NCBI RefSeq assembly: GCF_041021955.1
Contig: NZ_CP158375.1
Span: 558,001 to 622,000 of the forward strand
DNA from: Caulobacter sp. 73W
GTDB taxonomy: Bacteria; Pseudomonadota; Alphaproteobacteria; Caulobacterales; Caulobacteraceae
Direction: 5' to 3'
Length of the DNA: 64,000 nt
The notes under the pieces are model-generated. The model made no database searches. It saw only the letters and a list, made by a program, of their open reading frames with translations, and was not told the origin of the DNA. Position numbers and translations under genes: made by a program. Positions 8,995 through 17,033 of this stretch are shown here, one piece after another (the stretch's first letter is position 1; each line of letters begins with the position of its first letter).

Positions 8995-9921
8995 ATGCGA
9001 AAGATCCTGACTGCCGCTGTCGCGGCGACGGCCCTGCTGGGCCTGGCTCAACCCGCCGCCGCGCAATACGGCATGGACAAGAAGGGCCCGAAGAACACGG
9101 CGACGCCGGAGCTTCCGAAGTGCGCCCAACCTCTGGGCACGGCCGCCATTCAGGAGCCGGAAAACCAGTGGTGGACCTCGCTGGGTCTGTCCAACCCGGA
9201 AGCCCTGCTGAAGCTGTTCGCCATGCGCTCGGGCTGCCTGCGCATCGTCGACCGCAACGGCGGCCTGGCCATGCGCCAGGGCGAACGTGAGCTGGGCGGC
9301 GAACTGGCGCGCGGTTCGAACATCGGCAGGGGCCAGGTCAAGGCCGCCGACTTCTTCATCGTCCCGGACATCGCCAATTCGAACGCCAACGCCGGCGGCA
9401 TGAACCTGGGCGCCGTGAGCGGCTTCATCCCGGGTCCGGTCGGCTTCCTGGCCGGCAACCTGAAGACCAAGAAGGCCCAGGCGCACACCCTGATCACCCT
9501 GGTCGACGCCCGCACCACCGAGCAGCTCTACATCGCCGAGGGCACCGCCCAGAAAACCGACCTGTCGCTGGGCGGCGGCGGTTACGGCGGCGGCTTCGGC
9601 GCGGTGGCCGGCGGCTATTCCGACACCGAAATCGGCAAGGTCATCACGGCGGCCTACTTCAACGCCTATGTGGACCTGGTGAACTACATGCGGGCCCAGG
9701 CCCCGAACCAGGCGTCCGCCGCGGCTCCGGCCGCCGGACAGACCGCCAAGGTCGCCCTCAGCCTGCGCGCCACCCCGGCCCCGACTGGCAAGGTCGTGGT
9801 CCCGGTCGACGCCGGCGACGTCCTCTACCCCACCGGCCAGCGCAACGGCGTCTGGATGGAAGTGGACGACGAGAACGGCAACCGCGGCTGGGTCTCCTCG
9901 GCCCAGATCACCGCGCGCTAA
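8995..9921 (+). CDS. Exported CsgG-like protein with C-terminal SH3 domain
   Basis: A 308-residue exported protein starting at ATG 8995. A Sec signal peptide covers about residues 1-23 and ends at AQPAAAQ. The middle (about 30-230) resembles the CsgG/penicillin-binding-activator fold: a mature region with REGERELGGELARGSNIG-like alternation, DFFIVPDIANSNANAGGMN, then a long glycine-rich stretch (LSLGGGGYGGGFGAVAGG) before the helix EIGKVITAAYFNAYVDLVNY. Residues about 245-308 are a bacterial SH3-like domain (LSLRATPAPTGKVV ... GVWMEVDDENGNRGWV). Lipobox and outer-membrane pore features of true CsgG are absent. A role in envelope or cell-wall binding is inferred. A strong terminator follows. 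Confidence 0.65.
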   Translation: MRKILTAAVAATALLGLAQPAAAQYGMDKKGPKNTATPELPKCAQPLGTAAIQEPENQWWTSLGLSNPEALLKLFAMRSGCLRIVDRNGGLAMRQGERELGGELARGSNIGRGQVKAADFFIVPDIANSNANAGGMNLGAVSGFIPGPVGFLAGNLKTKKAQAHTLITLVDARTTEQLYIAEGTAQKTDLSLGGGGYGGGFGAVAGGYSDTEIGKVITAAYFNAYVDLVNYMRAQAPNQASAAAPAAGQTAKVALSLRATPAPTGKVVVPVDAGDVLYPTGQRNGVWMEVDDENGNRGWVSSAQITAR

Positions 9922-9944
9922 GCCGGCCGATCGCCAGACGAATG

Positions 9945-9973
9945 AAGCCGCCCGGTCCGCCGGGCGGCTTTTT
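9945..9973. terminator. Rho-independent terminator
   Basis: Perfect 11-bp stem, AAGCCGCCCGG pairing with CCGGGCGGCTT around a TCCG loop, followed by a run of five T on the plus strand. It sits 23 bp after the CsgG-like gene and immediately before the convergent MocR-type gene, so it probably serves both directions. Confidence 0.9.
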
Positions 9974-11317
9974 CTATGCCGTCAGCTCGGCCAGCGCCTT
10001 CAGCCCCCGCGTCAGACTGGCCCGCGTGCCTGGCGCGCCAAGCGACAGACGCAGGCCATTGGGCGGCGCGCCCGCCGCGAACAGGTCTGAGGTAGCGACG
10101 CCCAGTCCCCGCTCCCGCGCCAGCTCCGCCAGGGCCAGCCGATCCAGGCGCGCCGGCAGGTCGAGCCAGACGTGCAGGCTGTTGGCGCCGCCCTGGGCCG
10201 TGGGCAGCACCTCGGCCGCGATGGCGCGGCGCGCGGCGGCCTCCGTCCGCACCCCGGCCAGCAGCGCCTCGGCCGCGCCGGTCTGCATCCAGCCGGCGAA
10301 CACCGCGCTCATCAACGGCGCCGGCATCATCGCCTGGGCGTGGGCGGCGTCCGCCACCGCCTTGGCCGCCGCCTCGTCGGGCGCGACCACGAAGGCCGTG
10401 CGCAGCCCTGGCGACAGGGACTTGGATAGGGTGGCCACGTGAAAGGTCCGCTCCGGCGCGAACACCGCCACGGCTGGCGTCGGCGTGTCGGGCAATCGGC
10501 CGTAGGCGTCGTCCTCGATGATCGTCAGGTCGTGGCGGCGGGCGATCTGCGCCAGGCGACGCCGCCGTTCCTCGCCCAGGGTGGCGGCGGTGGGGTTGTA
10601 GAGCGTCGGCACCAGATAGAGCGCTCTAGCCGCCCCATTCCGGCAAGCCGCCTCCAGTGCATCGGGCGACATCCCCTCCTCGTCCGCCTCGACGGTGATC
10701 AGCCTCAGGCCCCGCTGCCGCGCGGCGGCGATCAGGCCGGGATAGGTCAGGTCGTCGACCACTAGCCCGTCGCCGGGTCTCAGGCGAACCTGCATCACCG
10801 CGTTCAGCCCCGCCTGGGCGCCAGCGGTCACCACCACGCGCGCCGCATCCACCGCCTTGCCCAGCAGCGGCTCCAGCCAGCGCGCGCCGGCCGCCCGTTC
10901 CGGCGCCGCCCCTGTGGGCGCGCGATAGGCCATCACCGCCGCAAGGTCGCTGCGCTTGAGGATGCGCGACATCTCCTCGTCGAGGGCCGCCGCCAGCGAC
11001 ACGCCGAACGGCTGCGGCGGCAGGTTCATGGACAGATCGACGACGGAGCGAATCTCCTCCCCGGCCGTTGAACGGATGAAGGTGCCCCGGCCGACCTCCC
11101 CCTCCAGCAGGCCACGCTCGCGCGCCAAGCCGTAGGCTCGGGTGATGGTGGTGAAGTCCACAGCCAGCCGAGCGGCCAGGGCTCGCTGGGCCGGAAGGCG
11201 ATCGCCGGGCTGCAGTCGCCCCGCCAGCACAGCCGAATGGATGGCGTCGGCCACGCGCACATAGACCGGTCCGCCCTCCGGCCGCAGTTCCGATGCGATC
11301 GCCTCGTCGGTCGTCAT
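9974..11317 (-). CDS. MocR/PdxR-type GntR-aminotransferase transcriptional regulator
   Basis: A 447-residue chimera. The N-terminal GntR winged helix (about 15-85, PVYVRVADAIHSAVLAGRL, RALAARLAVDFTTITRAYGL) is joined to a fold-type I PLP aminotransferase-like domain (about 110-445). In the latter, DDLTYPGLIAAARQRG, YLVPTLYNPTAAT and TLSKSLSPGLRTAFVVAP are visible; the SKSLSPG lysine is the PLP anchor. Start is ATG 11317; the upstream in-frame ATG at 11344 would lie inside the operator. Members regulate PLP, GABA, taurine or transporter genes. It is divergent from a DUF983 gene, and the pyridoxamine-oxidase-like gene 0.5 kb further on is a possible PLP-related target. Autoregulation through the palindrome at 11335 is likely. 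Confidence 0.88.
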   Translation of the reverse strand: MTTDEAIASELRPEGGPVYVRVADAIHSAVLAGRLQPGDRLPAQRALAARLAVDFTTITRAYGLARERGLLEGEVGRGTFIRSTAGEEIRSVVDLSMNLPPQPFGVSLAAALDEEMSRILKRSDLAAVMAYRAPTGAAPERAAGARWLEPLLGKAVDAARVVVTAGAQAGLNAVMQVRLRPGDGLVVDDLTYPGLIAAARQRGLRLITVEADEEGMSPDALEAACRNGAARALYLVPTLYNPTAATLGEERRRRLAQIARRHDLTIIEDDAYGRLPDTPTPAVAVFAPERTFHVATLSKSLSPGLRTAFVVAPDEAAAKAVADAAHAQAMMPAPLMSAVFAGWMQTGAAEALLAGVRTEAAARRAIAAEVLPTAQGGANSLHVWLDLPARLDRLALAELARERGLGVATSDLFAAGAPPNGLRLSLGAPGTRASLTRGLKALAELTA

Positions 11318-11334
11318 TGCAATGAACCACCCAG

Positions 11335-11364
11335 ATGCATACATTGATGACCGATTGTATGCAT
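11335..11364. promoter_or_regulatory. Palindromic operator, probably for the MocR-type regulator
   Basis: ATGCATACA (11335-11343) and TGTATGCAT (11356-11364) are perfect 9-bp inverted arms, 21 bp centre to centre (two helical turns). The octamer CGATTGTA occurs at 11352 and again at 11372, a direct repeat at 20-bp spacing. MocR regulators commonly bind combinations of inverted and direct repeats between themselves and a divergent gene, which is the layout here. Assignment to this regulator is by position. Confidence 0.7.
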
Positions 11365-11394
11365 ATAGCTCTCGATTGTAGGCTCGCCAAGACC

Positions 11395-11796
11395 ATGTCC
11401 GACCCGAACGACGTCCACACGCCCCCGGCCCCGATCATCAGCGGCCTGCGCTGCAAGTGCCCGCGCTGCGGAGAGGGCAAGCTGTTCGAAGGCTTCCTGA
11501 AGGTCGCGCCCGCCTGCAACGTCTGCGGTCTCAGCTACGCCTTCGCCGATCCGGCCGACGGTCCGGCCTTCTTCGTGATGACCGGCATCGGCTGCGCGAT
11601 CATGGCCCTGTTCGCCTGGATCGAGATCGCGTACCAGCCGCCGATCTGGTTCCACTTCCTCTTCACCTTGCCCCTGTTCGCGGCGGGGTGCCTGGGCACG
11701 CTGCGGCCCGTGAAAGCCTGGCTGATCGCCTCGCAGTTCTATCACAAGGCCGAGGACGCCCGGTTCGAGAGCGTGGGCAAGCACGGCCCCTTCTGA
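11395..11796 (+). CDS. DUF983 family membrane protein
   Basis: A 133-residue protein from ATG 11395 (MSDPNDVHT); the longer frame would start inside the operator. It has the DUF983 layout: an N-terminal zinc-ribbon-like part with CKCPRCGEGKLFEGFLK and PACNVCGL (two cysteine pairs), then two membrane helices, FFVMTGIGCAIMALFAWIEI and WFHFLFTLPLFAAGCLGTLR, and a cytoplasmic tail ending FESVGKHGPF. The family is widespread in alphaproteobacteria and has no established biochemical role. It is divergent from the MocR-type gene and about 60 bp before a stress-protein gene in the same direction. Confidence 0.85.
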   Translation: MSDPNDVHTPPAPIISGLRCKCPRCGEGKLFEGFLKVAPACNVCGLSYAFADPADGPAFFVMTGIGCAIMALFAWIEIAYQPPIWFHFLFTLPLFAAGCLGTLRPVKAWLIASQFYHKAEDARFESVGKHGPF

Positions 11797-11857
11797 CCGG
11801 AACCCGTTCTGTCGCCAGCGGTTCTTCCTGGGATCACAACCAGCAGGGAGCATCGCC

Positions 11858-12358
11858 ATGTCCACCGAAGTGAACGACAAGGCCGCCGTCGAAAAGCGCC
11901 TTTGGAAGGAAATCGACGACGCTCGCTTCGGCATGCTCGGGCTGACCCGGTCGGACGAGCATTTCCAACCGATGACCGCCTATGCGGAGCCCGAGACCGG
12001 CAAGATCTGGTTCTTCACCCTCAAGGACACCGATCTCGCCCAGGCGGTTGAGGAAGGCGCCATGGCCATGTTCACCGTCCAGGCCAAGGACGGCGACTTC
12101 CAGGCCTGTATCGGCGGTCACCTGATGCAGATGCGCGATCACGCCCGCATCGAGAAGTACTGGAACCCCGTCGTCGCCGCCTGGTATCCGGAAGGCAAGG
12201 ACGATCCGCGCCTGACCCTGCTGTGCCTCGATGTCGAGGACGCCGCAATCTGGATCTCCAAGGGCGGTCCGGTCCGCTTCGCCTGGGAAGTCGCCAAGGC
12301 CAACGTCACGGGCAGCCAGCCCGACATGGGCGACCGCGCGAACCTCGACCTGCACTGA
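11858..12358 (+). CDS. Pyridoxamine 5'-phosphate oxidase-fold general stress protein
   Basis: A 166-residue split-barrel flavin-binding protein of the pyridoxamine-phosphate-oxidase-related stress family (Pfam 16242 type). Start ATG 11858 has GGGAG 10 bases upstream. Characteristic stretches are LWKEIDDARFGMLGLTRSDEHFQPMTAYAEPETGKIWFF (split in two: the acceptor strand and the WFF core), then GGHLMQMRDHARIEKYWNPVV and the C-terminal GGPVRFAWEVAKANVTG. Relatives bind FMN or FAD and are not true PNPOx enzymes. It lies 60 bp after the DUF983 gene and 1 bp before an SDR gene (TGACATGA), so the three may be one transcript. Confidence 0.85.
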   Translation: MSTEVNDKAAVEKRLWKEIDDARFGMLGLTRSDEHFQPMTAYAEPETGKIWFFTLKDTDLAQAVEEGAMAMFTVQAKDGDFQACIGGHLMQMRDHARIEKYWNPVVAAWYPEGKDDPRLTLLCLDVEDAAIWISKGGPVRFAWEVAKANVTGSQPDMGDRANLDLH

Positions 12359-12359
12359 C

Positions 12360-13415
12360 ATGAACGCACATCGGGGAAGACTGAAGCTAAAACCCCTGCG
12401 CGAGCAGGTCATGGTCATCACCGGCGCGACATCCGGCATCGGGCTGTCCACGGCCCGAGCCGCGGCGGCCCGTGGCGCGCGTCTGGTGCTCGCGGCGCGC
12501 AACGAAGAGGCGTTGAAAGACGTCTGCGCCGACCTGCGCGGCAAGGGAGCCGAAGTCGCCTATTGCGTGACGGATGTGGGAGACGCCGAACAGATTGATC
12601 GTCTGGCCGCCTGCGCTGTGGACCGGTTCGGCGGCTTCGACACCTGGGTGAACAACGCCGGGGTCTCGATCTTTGGCGACGTCACCCGCGTCCCGCTGGA
12701 TGACCAGCGCAAGCTGTTCGACACCAACTACTGGGGCGTTGTTCACGGCTCCCTGGCGGCGGTTGAGAAACTTCGCAATCGCCCGCACGGCGGAACGATC
12801 ATCAATGTGGGTTCGATTCTCGGCGACGTGGCCATCCCCACTCAGGGGGCCTACTCCGCTTCCAAGCACGCGGTACGGGGGTTCACCAACGCCCTGCGCA
12901 TGGAACTGATGGAGCAGAAAGCGCCGATCACGGTGACGCACATCAAACCCAGCGCCATCGACACGCCCTACAAGGACCATGCGCGCAACTACGTCGGCCA
13001 AGCGATGCGCAACCCGCCGCCCGTCTACGCCGCGCCCTTGGTCGCCCAGGCGATCCTGTACGCGGCCGAGCACCACGTGCGGGAGATGACGGTCGGCGGC
13101 GCGGGCCTCTTCCAGACCTTGGCCTGGAGCGCTTGGCCGCAACTGGCGGAGCAAGTGATGGCGCGGCTGCTTCCCGCGCTCTCGAAGGATAAGTCGGCCA
13201 AGCGCTTGCCGAACGACGACAACCTTCACCACGCAGGTCAGGACCTGCGCGAGCGCAGCTATTATCCTGATGTCCGCGAGACAAGCCTGTTCTCGACCGC
13301 CCAGATGCGCCCCCTGGCCACGGCGGGCATTGCGGCCCTCGCCCTGGCGGGCGTCGGCGCGGCCTATCATCTGGGTCGGCAGCGCAAGCGCACGCGCGCC
13401 TTGGAGCCCGCGTGA
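12360..13415 (+). CDS. Short-chain dehydrogenase/reductase with C-terminal membrane helix
   Basis: A 351-residue NAD(P)-dependent SDR. Start ATG 12360 is one base after the upstream stop. It shows the cofactor motif TGATSGIG (about residue 21), the structural NNAG, and the catalytic YSASK. Residues beyond about 260 extend past the classic 250-residue SDR core and end with a membrane helix (PLATAGIAALALAGVGAAYHLG) and a basic tail, so it is anchored to the membrane with the enzyme in the cytoplasm. This long form is common in alphaproteobacteria and its substrate is not known. A hairpin downstream at 13514-13536 may end the transcript. Confidence 0.85.
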   Translation: MNAHRGRLKLKPLREQVMVITGATSGIGLSTARAAAARGARLVLAARNEEALKDVCADLRGKGAEVAYCVTDVGDAEQIDRLAACAVDRFGGFDTWVNNAGVSIFGDVTRVPLDDQRKLFDTNYWGVVHGSLAAVEKLRNRPHGGTIINVGSILGDVAIPTQGAYSASKHAVRGFTNALRMELMEQKAPITVTHIKPSAIDTPYKDHARNYVGQAMRNPPPVYAAPLVAQAILYAAEHHVREMTVGGAGLFQTLAWSAWPQLAEQVMARLLPALSKDKSAKRLPNDDNLHHAGQDLRERSYYPDVRETSLFSTAQMRPLATAGIAALALAGVGAAYHLGRQRKRTRALEPA

Positions 13416-13469
13416 CGCTGTAATCGCGCGCCTTCAGGGAAGCAGAGACTTCTCGCGCCCCAGATTAAA

Positions 13470-13485
13470 TGTCGGGAACCCGACA
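13470..13485. promoter_or_regulatory. Short palindrome upstream of the Crp/Fnr gene
   Basis: TGTCGGGAACCCGACA has perfect 7-bp arms around AA. It lies between the SDR stop and the Crp/Fnr regulator start, about 190 bp before the latter. It looks like a protein-binding site or a very small hairpin; no regulator can be assigned. Confidence 0.35.
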
Positions 13486-13513
13486 AATCAAAGAATAGCC
13501 GTGACTAGGCGGA

Positions 13514-13536
13514 CCCTGTGCTTTCCGAGCACAGGG
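13514..13536 (+). terminator. Possible terminator hairpin after the SDR gene
   Basis: CCCTGTGCT and AGCACAGGG pair perfectly (9 bp) around TTCCG. Only TTT follows, so termination is plausible but not strong. It is the only good hairpin in the 257-bp gap 13416-13672. Confidence 0.5.
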
Positions 13537-13672
13537 TTTCCGCATTCCGAACGCTTTCCGGCATTTGTGTCGGCTACCTGACGGCGCCGCATTTCGCGGA
13601 CCTATAGCTTGCAACCCTCGCTTAGGGGGTCGCGTTGTGATTCCCAGGCAAAGCTAAGGAACCCGCCGTCCG

Positions 13673-14368
13673 GTGAAGAACAGATTTCTCGCAGCCCTAC
13701 CCCCGGACGATTACAGCTTGGTATCCGCTCATCTCACCCAAGTGGAGTTTGAGAAAGGACGCCTGCTCTATGATCCGGGCGATCCCGTAGAGACCGTTTA
13801 TTTTCCACACGACTGCGTCATTTCCTTGATGACGCTTATGGAGAATGGAGCGGCGATCGAATCCTCGACTATCGGCCGCGAAGGCGGCTTGGGTCTGGGC
13901 ACGGCTTTCACGCCTCGCATTTCGCTGTCCCGCGCCATCGTCCAGGTACCAGGCTCGGCCTCGCGCATCGGGGTCAGCCAGTTCCAGGACGTGGTCAAAC
14001 GCAGCGCCACGCTACAGACCCTGATCCACAAGCACTCGGACGCCCTGTTCGGCCACGCCATCCAGTCGGTGGCCTGCAACGCCCTGCATTCGGTCGAGGC
14101 GCGCTTCTGCCGCTGGCTGCTGACCTGCCACGACCGCATTGACGTCGACACCGTCAGCCTGACCCAGGAATTCCTGGCCGACATGCTGGGGGTGCAACGC
14201 ACGACGGTGACCGCCGTGGCCGGCGCCCTGCAGGCCAAGGGTCTGATCCGCTATCGCCGTGGCATCGTCGACATCCTCGACCGCGCCGGCCTAGAGGCCA
14301 TGACCTGTGAATGCTACGGCGCTTCGCGTCGCCTGTACGAGAAGCTGCTGCCGATCTCGTTCGAGTAA
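13673..14368 (+). CDS. Crp/Fnr family transcriptional regulator
   Basis: A 231-residue regulator starting at GTG 13673. The N-terminal cyclic-nucleotide-binding fold (about 15-130; DPVETVYFPHDCVISLMTLM, GREGGLGLG) lacks the arginine-serine cAMP pocket of Crp. The Fnr cysteine cluster is also missing, so the effector is unknown. The C-terminal winged helix (about 150-215) has LTQEFLADMLGVQRTTVTAVAGAL with recognition helix QRTTVTAVA. This subgroup is abundant in Caulobacter and relatives and includes stress and light-response regulators. Regulation of the adjacent, convergent Entner-Doudoroff operon cannot be claimed from sequence. It is monocistronic and followed by an intergenic repeat element. 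Confidence 0.88.
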   Translation: MKNRFLAALPPDDYSLVSAHLTQVEFEKGRLLYDPGDPVETVYFPHDCVISLMTLMENGAAIESSTIGREGGLGLGTAFTPRISLSRAIVQVPGSASRIGVSQFQDVVKRSATLQTLIHKHSDALFGHAIQSVACNALHSVEARFCRWLLTCHDRIDVDTVSLTQEFLADMLGVQRTTVTAVAGALQAKGLIRYRRGIVDILDRAGLEAMTCECYGASRRLYEKLLPISFE

Positions 14369-14369
14369 T

Positions 14370-14517
14370 CTCTCCTCCTCTGTAGCGAAGCGTACGGGGG
14401 GAGGTGGATCGGCGCGCAGCGACGCGACGGAGGGCGCGCTCTTCTGAACCTCAGCTAGCGCCCCCTCCACCATGCTTCGCATGGTCCCCCTCCCCCGCAA
14501 GCGGGGCAGGAGAAGAG
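14370..14517. repeat. Intergenic inverted-repeat element, family A, copy 1
   Basis: About 148 bp between the Crp/Fnr and edd stop codons. It shares long blocks with 38240-38391: TAGCGAAGCGTACGGGG, GGAGGTGGATCGGCGCG, GCGCCCCCTCCACCA, GGTCCCCCTCCCCCGC and AAGCGGGGCAGGAGA. The two ends are partly complementary (purine-rich GGGGGAGG against CCCCTCC), so the transcript would fold into a long hairpin. Both copies fill the space between convergent genes, where they could act as bidirectional terminators or as a REP-like dispersed repeat. Confidence 0.85.
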
Positions 14518-16335
14518 CTAGGCGTAGAAGACGCTGGCGCCGCGATCCGCCGGGCCGGCGCCTTGGCGCATCCAGCCGAACAGCTCGCGGCCGAAGCCAT
14601 GCTGGTCCGCCGGCTTCACGGCCGCCGGGCGGGCGCGCAGTTCGGCCGCGTCCACCAGGATGTCCAGCACGCCGTTGTCGGCGTCCAGGCGCACCAGATC
14701 GCCGTCCCGCACATAGGCCAGCGGGCCGCCGTTGGCGGCTTCCGGCGTCACGTGGATGGCGGCGGGCGTCTTGCCCGAGGCGCCGGACATGCGGCCGTCG
14801 GTGACCAGCGCCACCTTGAACCCACGGTCCAGCAGAACGCCCAGCGCCGGCGACAGGCTGTGCAGTTCCGGCATGCCGTTGGCGGCCGGCCCCTGGAAGC
14901 GGACCACGGCGATGAAGTCGCGGTCCAGCTCGCCGCGCTTGAAGGCGGCGAGGAAGTCTTCCTGAGTCTCGAACACGATCGCGGGCGCCGTCACCGTACG
15001 ATGCTCCGGCTTCACGGCGCTGGTCTTGATGACCCCACGGCCCAAGCCGCCCTTCAGCAGGCGCAGGCCGCCCTCGTGCTGGAAGGGGTCGCTGACCGGA
15101 CGCAGGATGTCGCGGTCCAGGCTCTCCGGGGCGCCGTCCTTCCAGACTAGGGTCTCGCCATTCAGATGCGGCTCCTGGGTCAAGCGCGACAGGCCGTGGC
15201 CGGCGACGGTCAGCACGTCCTCATGCGCCAAGCCGGCGATCAGGAGTTCGCGCGTGACAAAGGCCATGCCGCCGGCGGCGTGGAATTGGTTCACGTCGGC
15301 CGAACCGTTGGGATAGACGCGGGCCAGCAGCGGCACCACCGCGGACAGCTCGTCCATGTCCTCCAGCTCCAGCTGGATGCCCGCCGCCCGCGCCATGGCG
15401 GGCAGGTGCAGGGCGTGGTTGGTCGAGCCGCCGGTCGCCATCAGGCCGACGACGCCGTTGACCACGGCCTTCTCGTCGATGACCCGGCCGCTGGGCGCAA
15501 ACGCGTCGCCCTTGCCCGTGATCGCGGCGACGCGATGGGCGGCGGCGCGCACCAGGGCGTCGCGCAGGGGCGTGTTGGGATGCACGAAGGCGCTGCCCGG
15601 CAGGTGCAGGCCCATCAGCTCCATCAGCATCTGGTTGGAGTTGGCCGTGCCGTAGAAGGTGCAAGTGCCCGGGCCGTGGTAGGAGGCGCTCTCCGCCGCC
15701 AGCAGTTCGTCACGGCCGACCTTGCCCTCGGCGTACAGCGCGCGGACACGGGCCTTCTCGCTGTTGGGCAGGCCCGAGGTCATGGGCCCGGCGGGGACGA
15801 AAATCGCCGGCAGATGGCCGAAGGTCAGGGTCCCCATCACCAGGCCCGGCACGATCTTGTCGCAGACGCCCAGCGCCAGGGTGGCGTCGAACGCATCGTG
15901 GGTCAGGGCCACGGCGGTGGCCATGGCGATCACCTCGCGCGAGAACAGCGACAGCTCCATGCCCGGGCGGCCCTGGGTGACGCCGTCGCACATGGCGGGC
16001 ACGCCGCCGGCGAACTGGGCCGTGGCGCCGACTTCGCGGGCCGCCGCCTTGATGATGTCGGGATAGCGCTTCAGCGGCTGGTGGGCCGAGAGCATGTCGT
16101 TATAGGCCGAGACGATGCCGATGTTCGGCGCGTTCAGGTCCATGACCCGCAGCTTGTCCTGAACCTCCTCGGCGGCGAAGGCGTGGGCCCAGTTGGCGCA
16201 GGACAGCTTGGCTCGGCCGGGGCCGGCGGCGGCCGCGGCGTCCACCTGCGCCAGATAGGCGGTGCGGGTTTCGCGGCTGCGCTCGACGATGCGGGCGGTG
16301 ACTTCGGCGACGGTCTTGTTCAGGGGAGCGGACAT
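14518..16335 (-). CDS. edd: Phosphogluconate dehydratase
   Basis: A 605-residue iron-sulfur dehydratase (IlvD/Edd family) that converts 6-phosphogluconate to 2-keto-3-deoxy-6-phosphogluconate in the Entner-Doudoroff pathway. Start is ATG 16335 ([13 protein letters not shown]). Cluster-ligand cysteines are visible in [28 protein letters not shown] and [37 protein letters not shown] and [20 protein letters not shown] are further family blocks. It is the third gene of zwf-pgl-edd, 8 bp after pgl. Neither eda nor glk follows, unlike the zwf-pgl-edd-glk order I know from C. crescentus; the transcript ends at an intergenic repeat. Confidence 0.95.
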   Translation of the reverse strand: MSAPLNKTVAEVTARIVERSRETRTAYLAQVDAAAAAGPGRAKLSCANWAHAFAAEEVQDKLRVMDLNAPNIGIVSAYNDMLSAHQPLKRYPDIIKAAAREVGATAQFAGGVPAMCDGVTQGRPGMELSLFSREVIAMATAVALTHDAFDATLALGVCDKIVPGLVMGTLTFGHLPAIFVPAGPMTSGLPNSEKARVRALYAEGKVGRDELLAAESASYHGPGTCTFYGTANSNQMLMELMGLHLPGSAFVHPNTPLRDALVRAAAHRVAAITGKGDAFAPSGRVIDEKAVVNGVVGLMATGGSTNHALHLPAMARAAGIQLELEDMDELSAVVPLLARVYPNGSADVNQFHAAGGMAFVTRELLIAGLAHEDVLTVAGHGLSRLTQEPHLNGETLVWKDGAPESLDRDILRPVSDPFQHEGGLRLLKGGLGRGVIKTSAVKPEHRTVTAPAIVFETQEDFLAAFKRGELDRDFIAVVRFQGPAANGMPELHSLSPALGVLLDRGFKVALVTDGRMSGASGKTPAAIHVTPEAANGGPLAYVRDGDLVRLDADNGVLDILVDAAELRARPAAVKPADQHGFGRELFGWMRQGAGPADRGASVFYA

Positions 16336-16343
16336 GGTCTTCC

Positions 16344-17033
16344 TCACGCGGCCCACAGGACGCGGACAGGGGCTTTGCTCTGCGCCAGCACGGCGCCGAT
16401 GGGATAACGCGCGGGGTCGGCGAGGGCCGCCTCGACCACCGCCTTCTTGGCCGCGCCGGTGACCAGCAGGATCAGGCTGCGGCTCTGGACCAGGGCGGCC
16501 AGGGTGAAGGTCAGGCGGGTCTGCGGCGGGGCCGGCTCGCCGGCGGGCGCGGCCAGAACCACCTTGCGCGACGAGAGATCCAAACCCTCGTCCAGGGCGG
16601 GATTGCCCGGGAACAGCGAGGCGAAGTGGCCGTCCTCACCCATGCCCAGCAGCACGGCGTCCAGCGGCAGGATCCTGCCGTGCGACTTGGACGCCACCGA
16701 CGCGGCCTCGCTGGGCGAGCCGTCGGAATACATCGGCAGGAACTTGGCGACCGCCGCGCGGTCCTTCAGCAGATGCTCGCGAATCAGCTTCTCGTTGCTG
16801 TCGGGCGCGGTGTTGGGGACGAAACGCTCATCGACCAGGGCGGTCGTCACCTGATCCCAGGCCAGCTCCACCTTCGACAGCCGCTCATAGACCGGAGCCG
16901 GGGTCGTGCCCCCCGCCCCGGCAAGGCTGGCGTAGCCCTTGGCTCGCAGGCCGGCGCGCAGGGCGTCGGCCATGGCCTCGGCCGCCGCGTCATAGGCGGC
17001 TTCGCGGCTGGCGAAGGTCTCGATCTCAGCCAT
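16344..17033 (-). CDS. pgl: 6-Phosphogluconolactonase
   Basis: A 229-residue DevB-type lactonase hydrolysing 6-phosphogluconolactone. Family motifs are [17 protein letters not shown] (phosphate-binding loop; most members have SGGSTP, so the AGAGGTTP form is a small variation), [23 protein letters not shown], and [17 protein letters not shown]. The start overlaps the last 8 bases of zwf and the stop is 8 bp from edd, so the three genes are one translationally linked operon. Confidence 0.94.
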   Translation of the reverse strand: MAEIETFASREAAYDAAAEAMADALRAGLRAKGYASLAGAGGTTPAPVYERLSKVELAWDQVTTALVDERFVPNTAPDSNEKLIREHLLKDRAAVAKFLPMYSDGSPSEAASVASKSHGRILPLDAVLLGMGEDGHFASLFPGNPALDEGLDLSSRKVVLAAPAGEPAPPQTRLTFTLAALVQSRSLILLVTGAAKKAVVEAALADPARYPIGAVLAQSKAPVRVLWAA

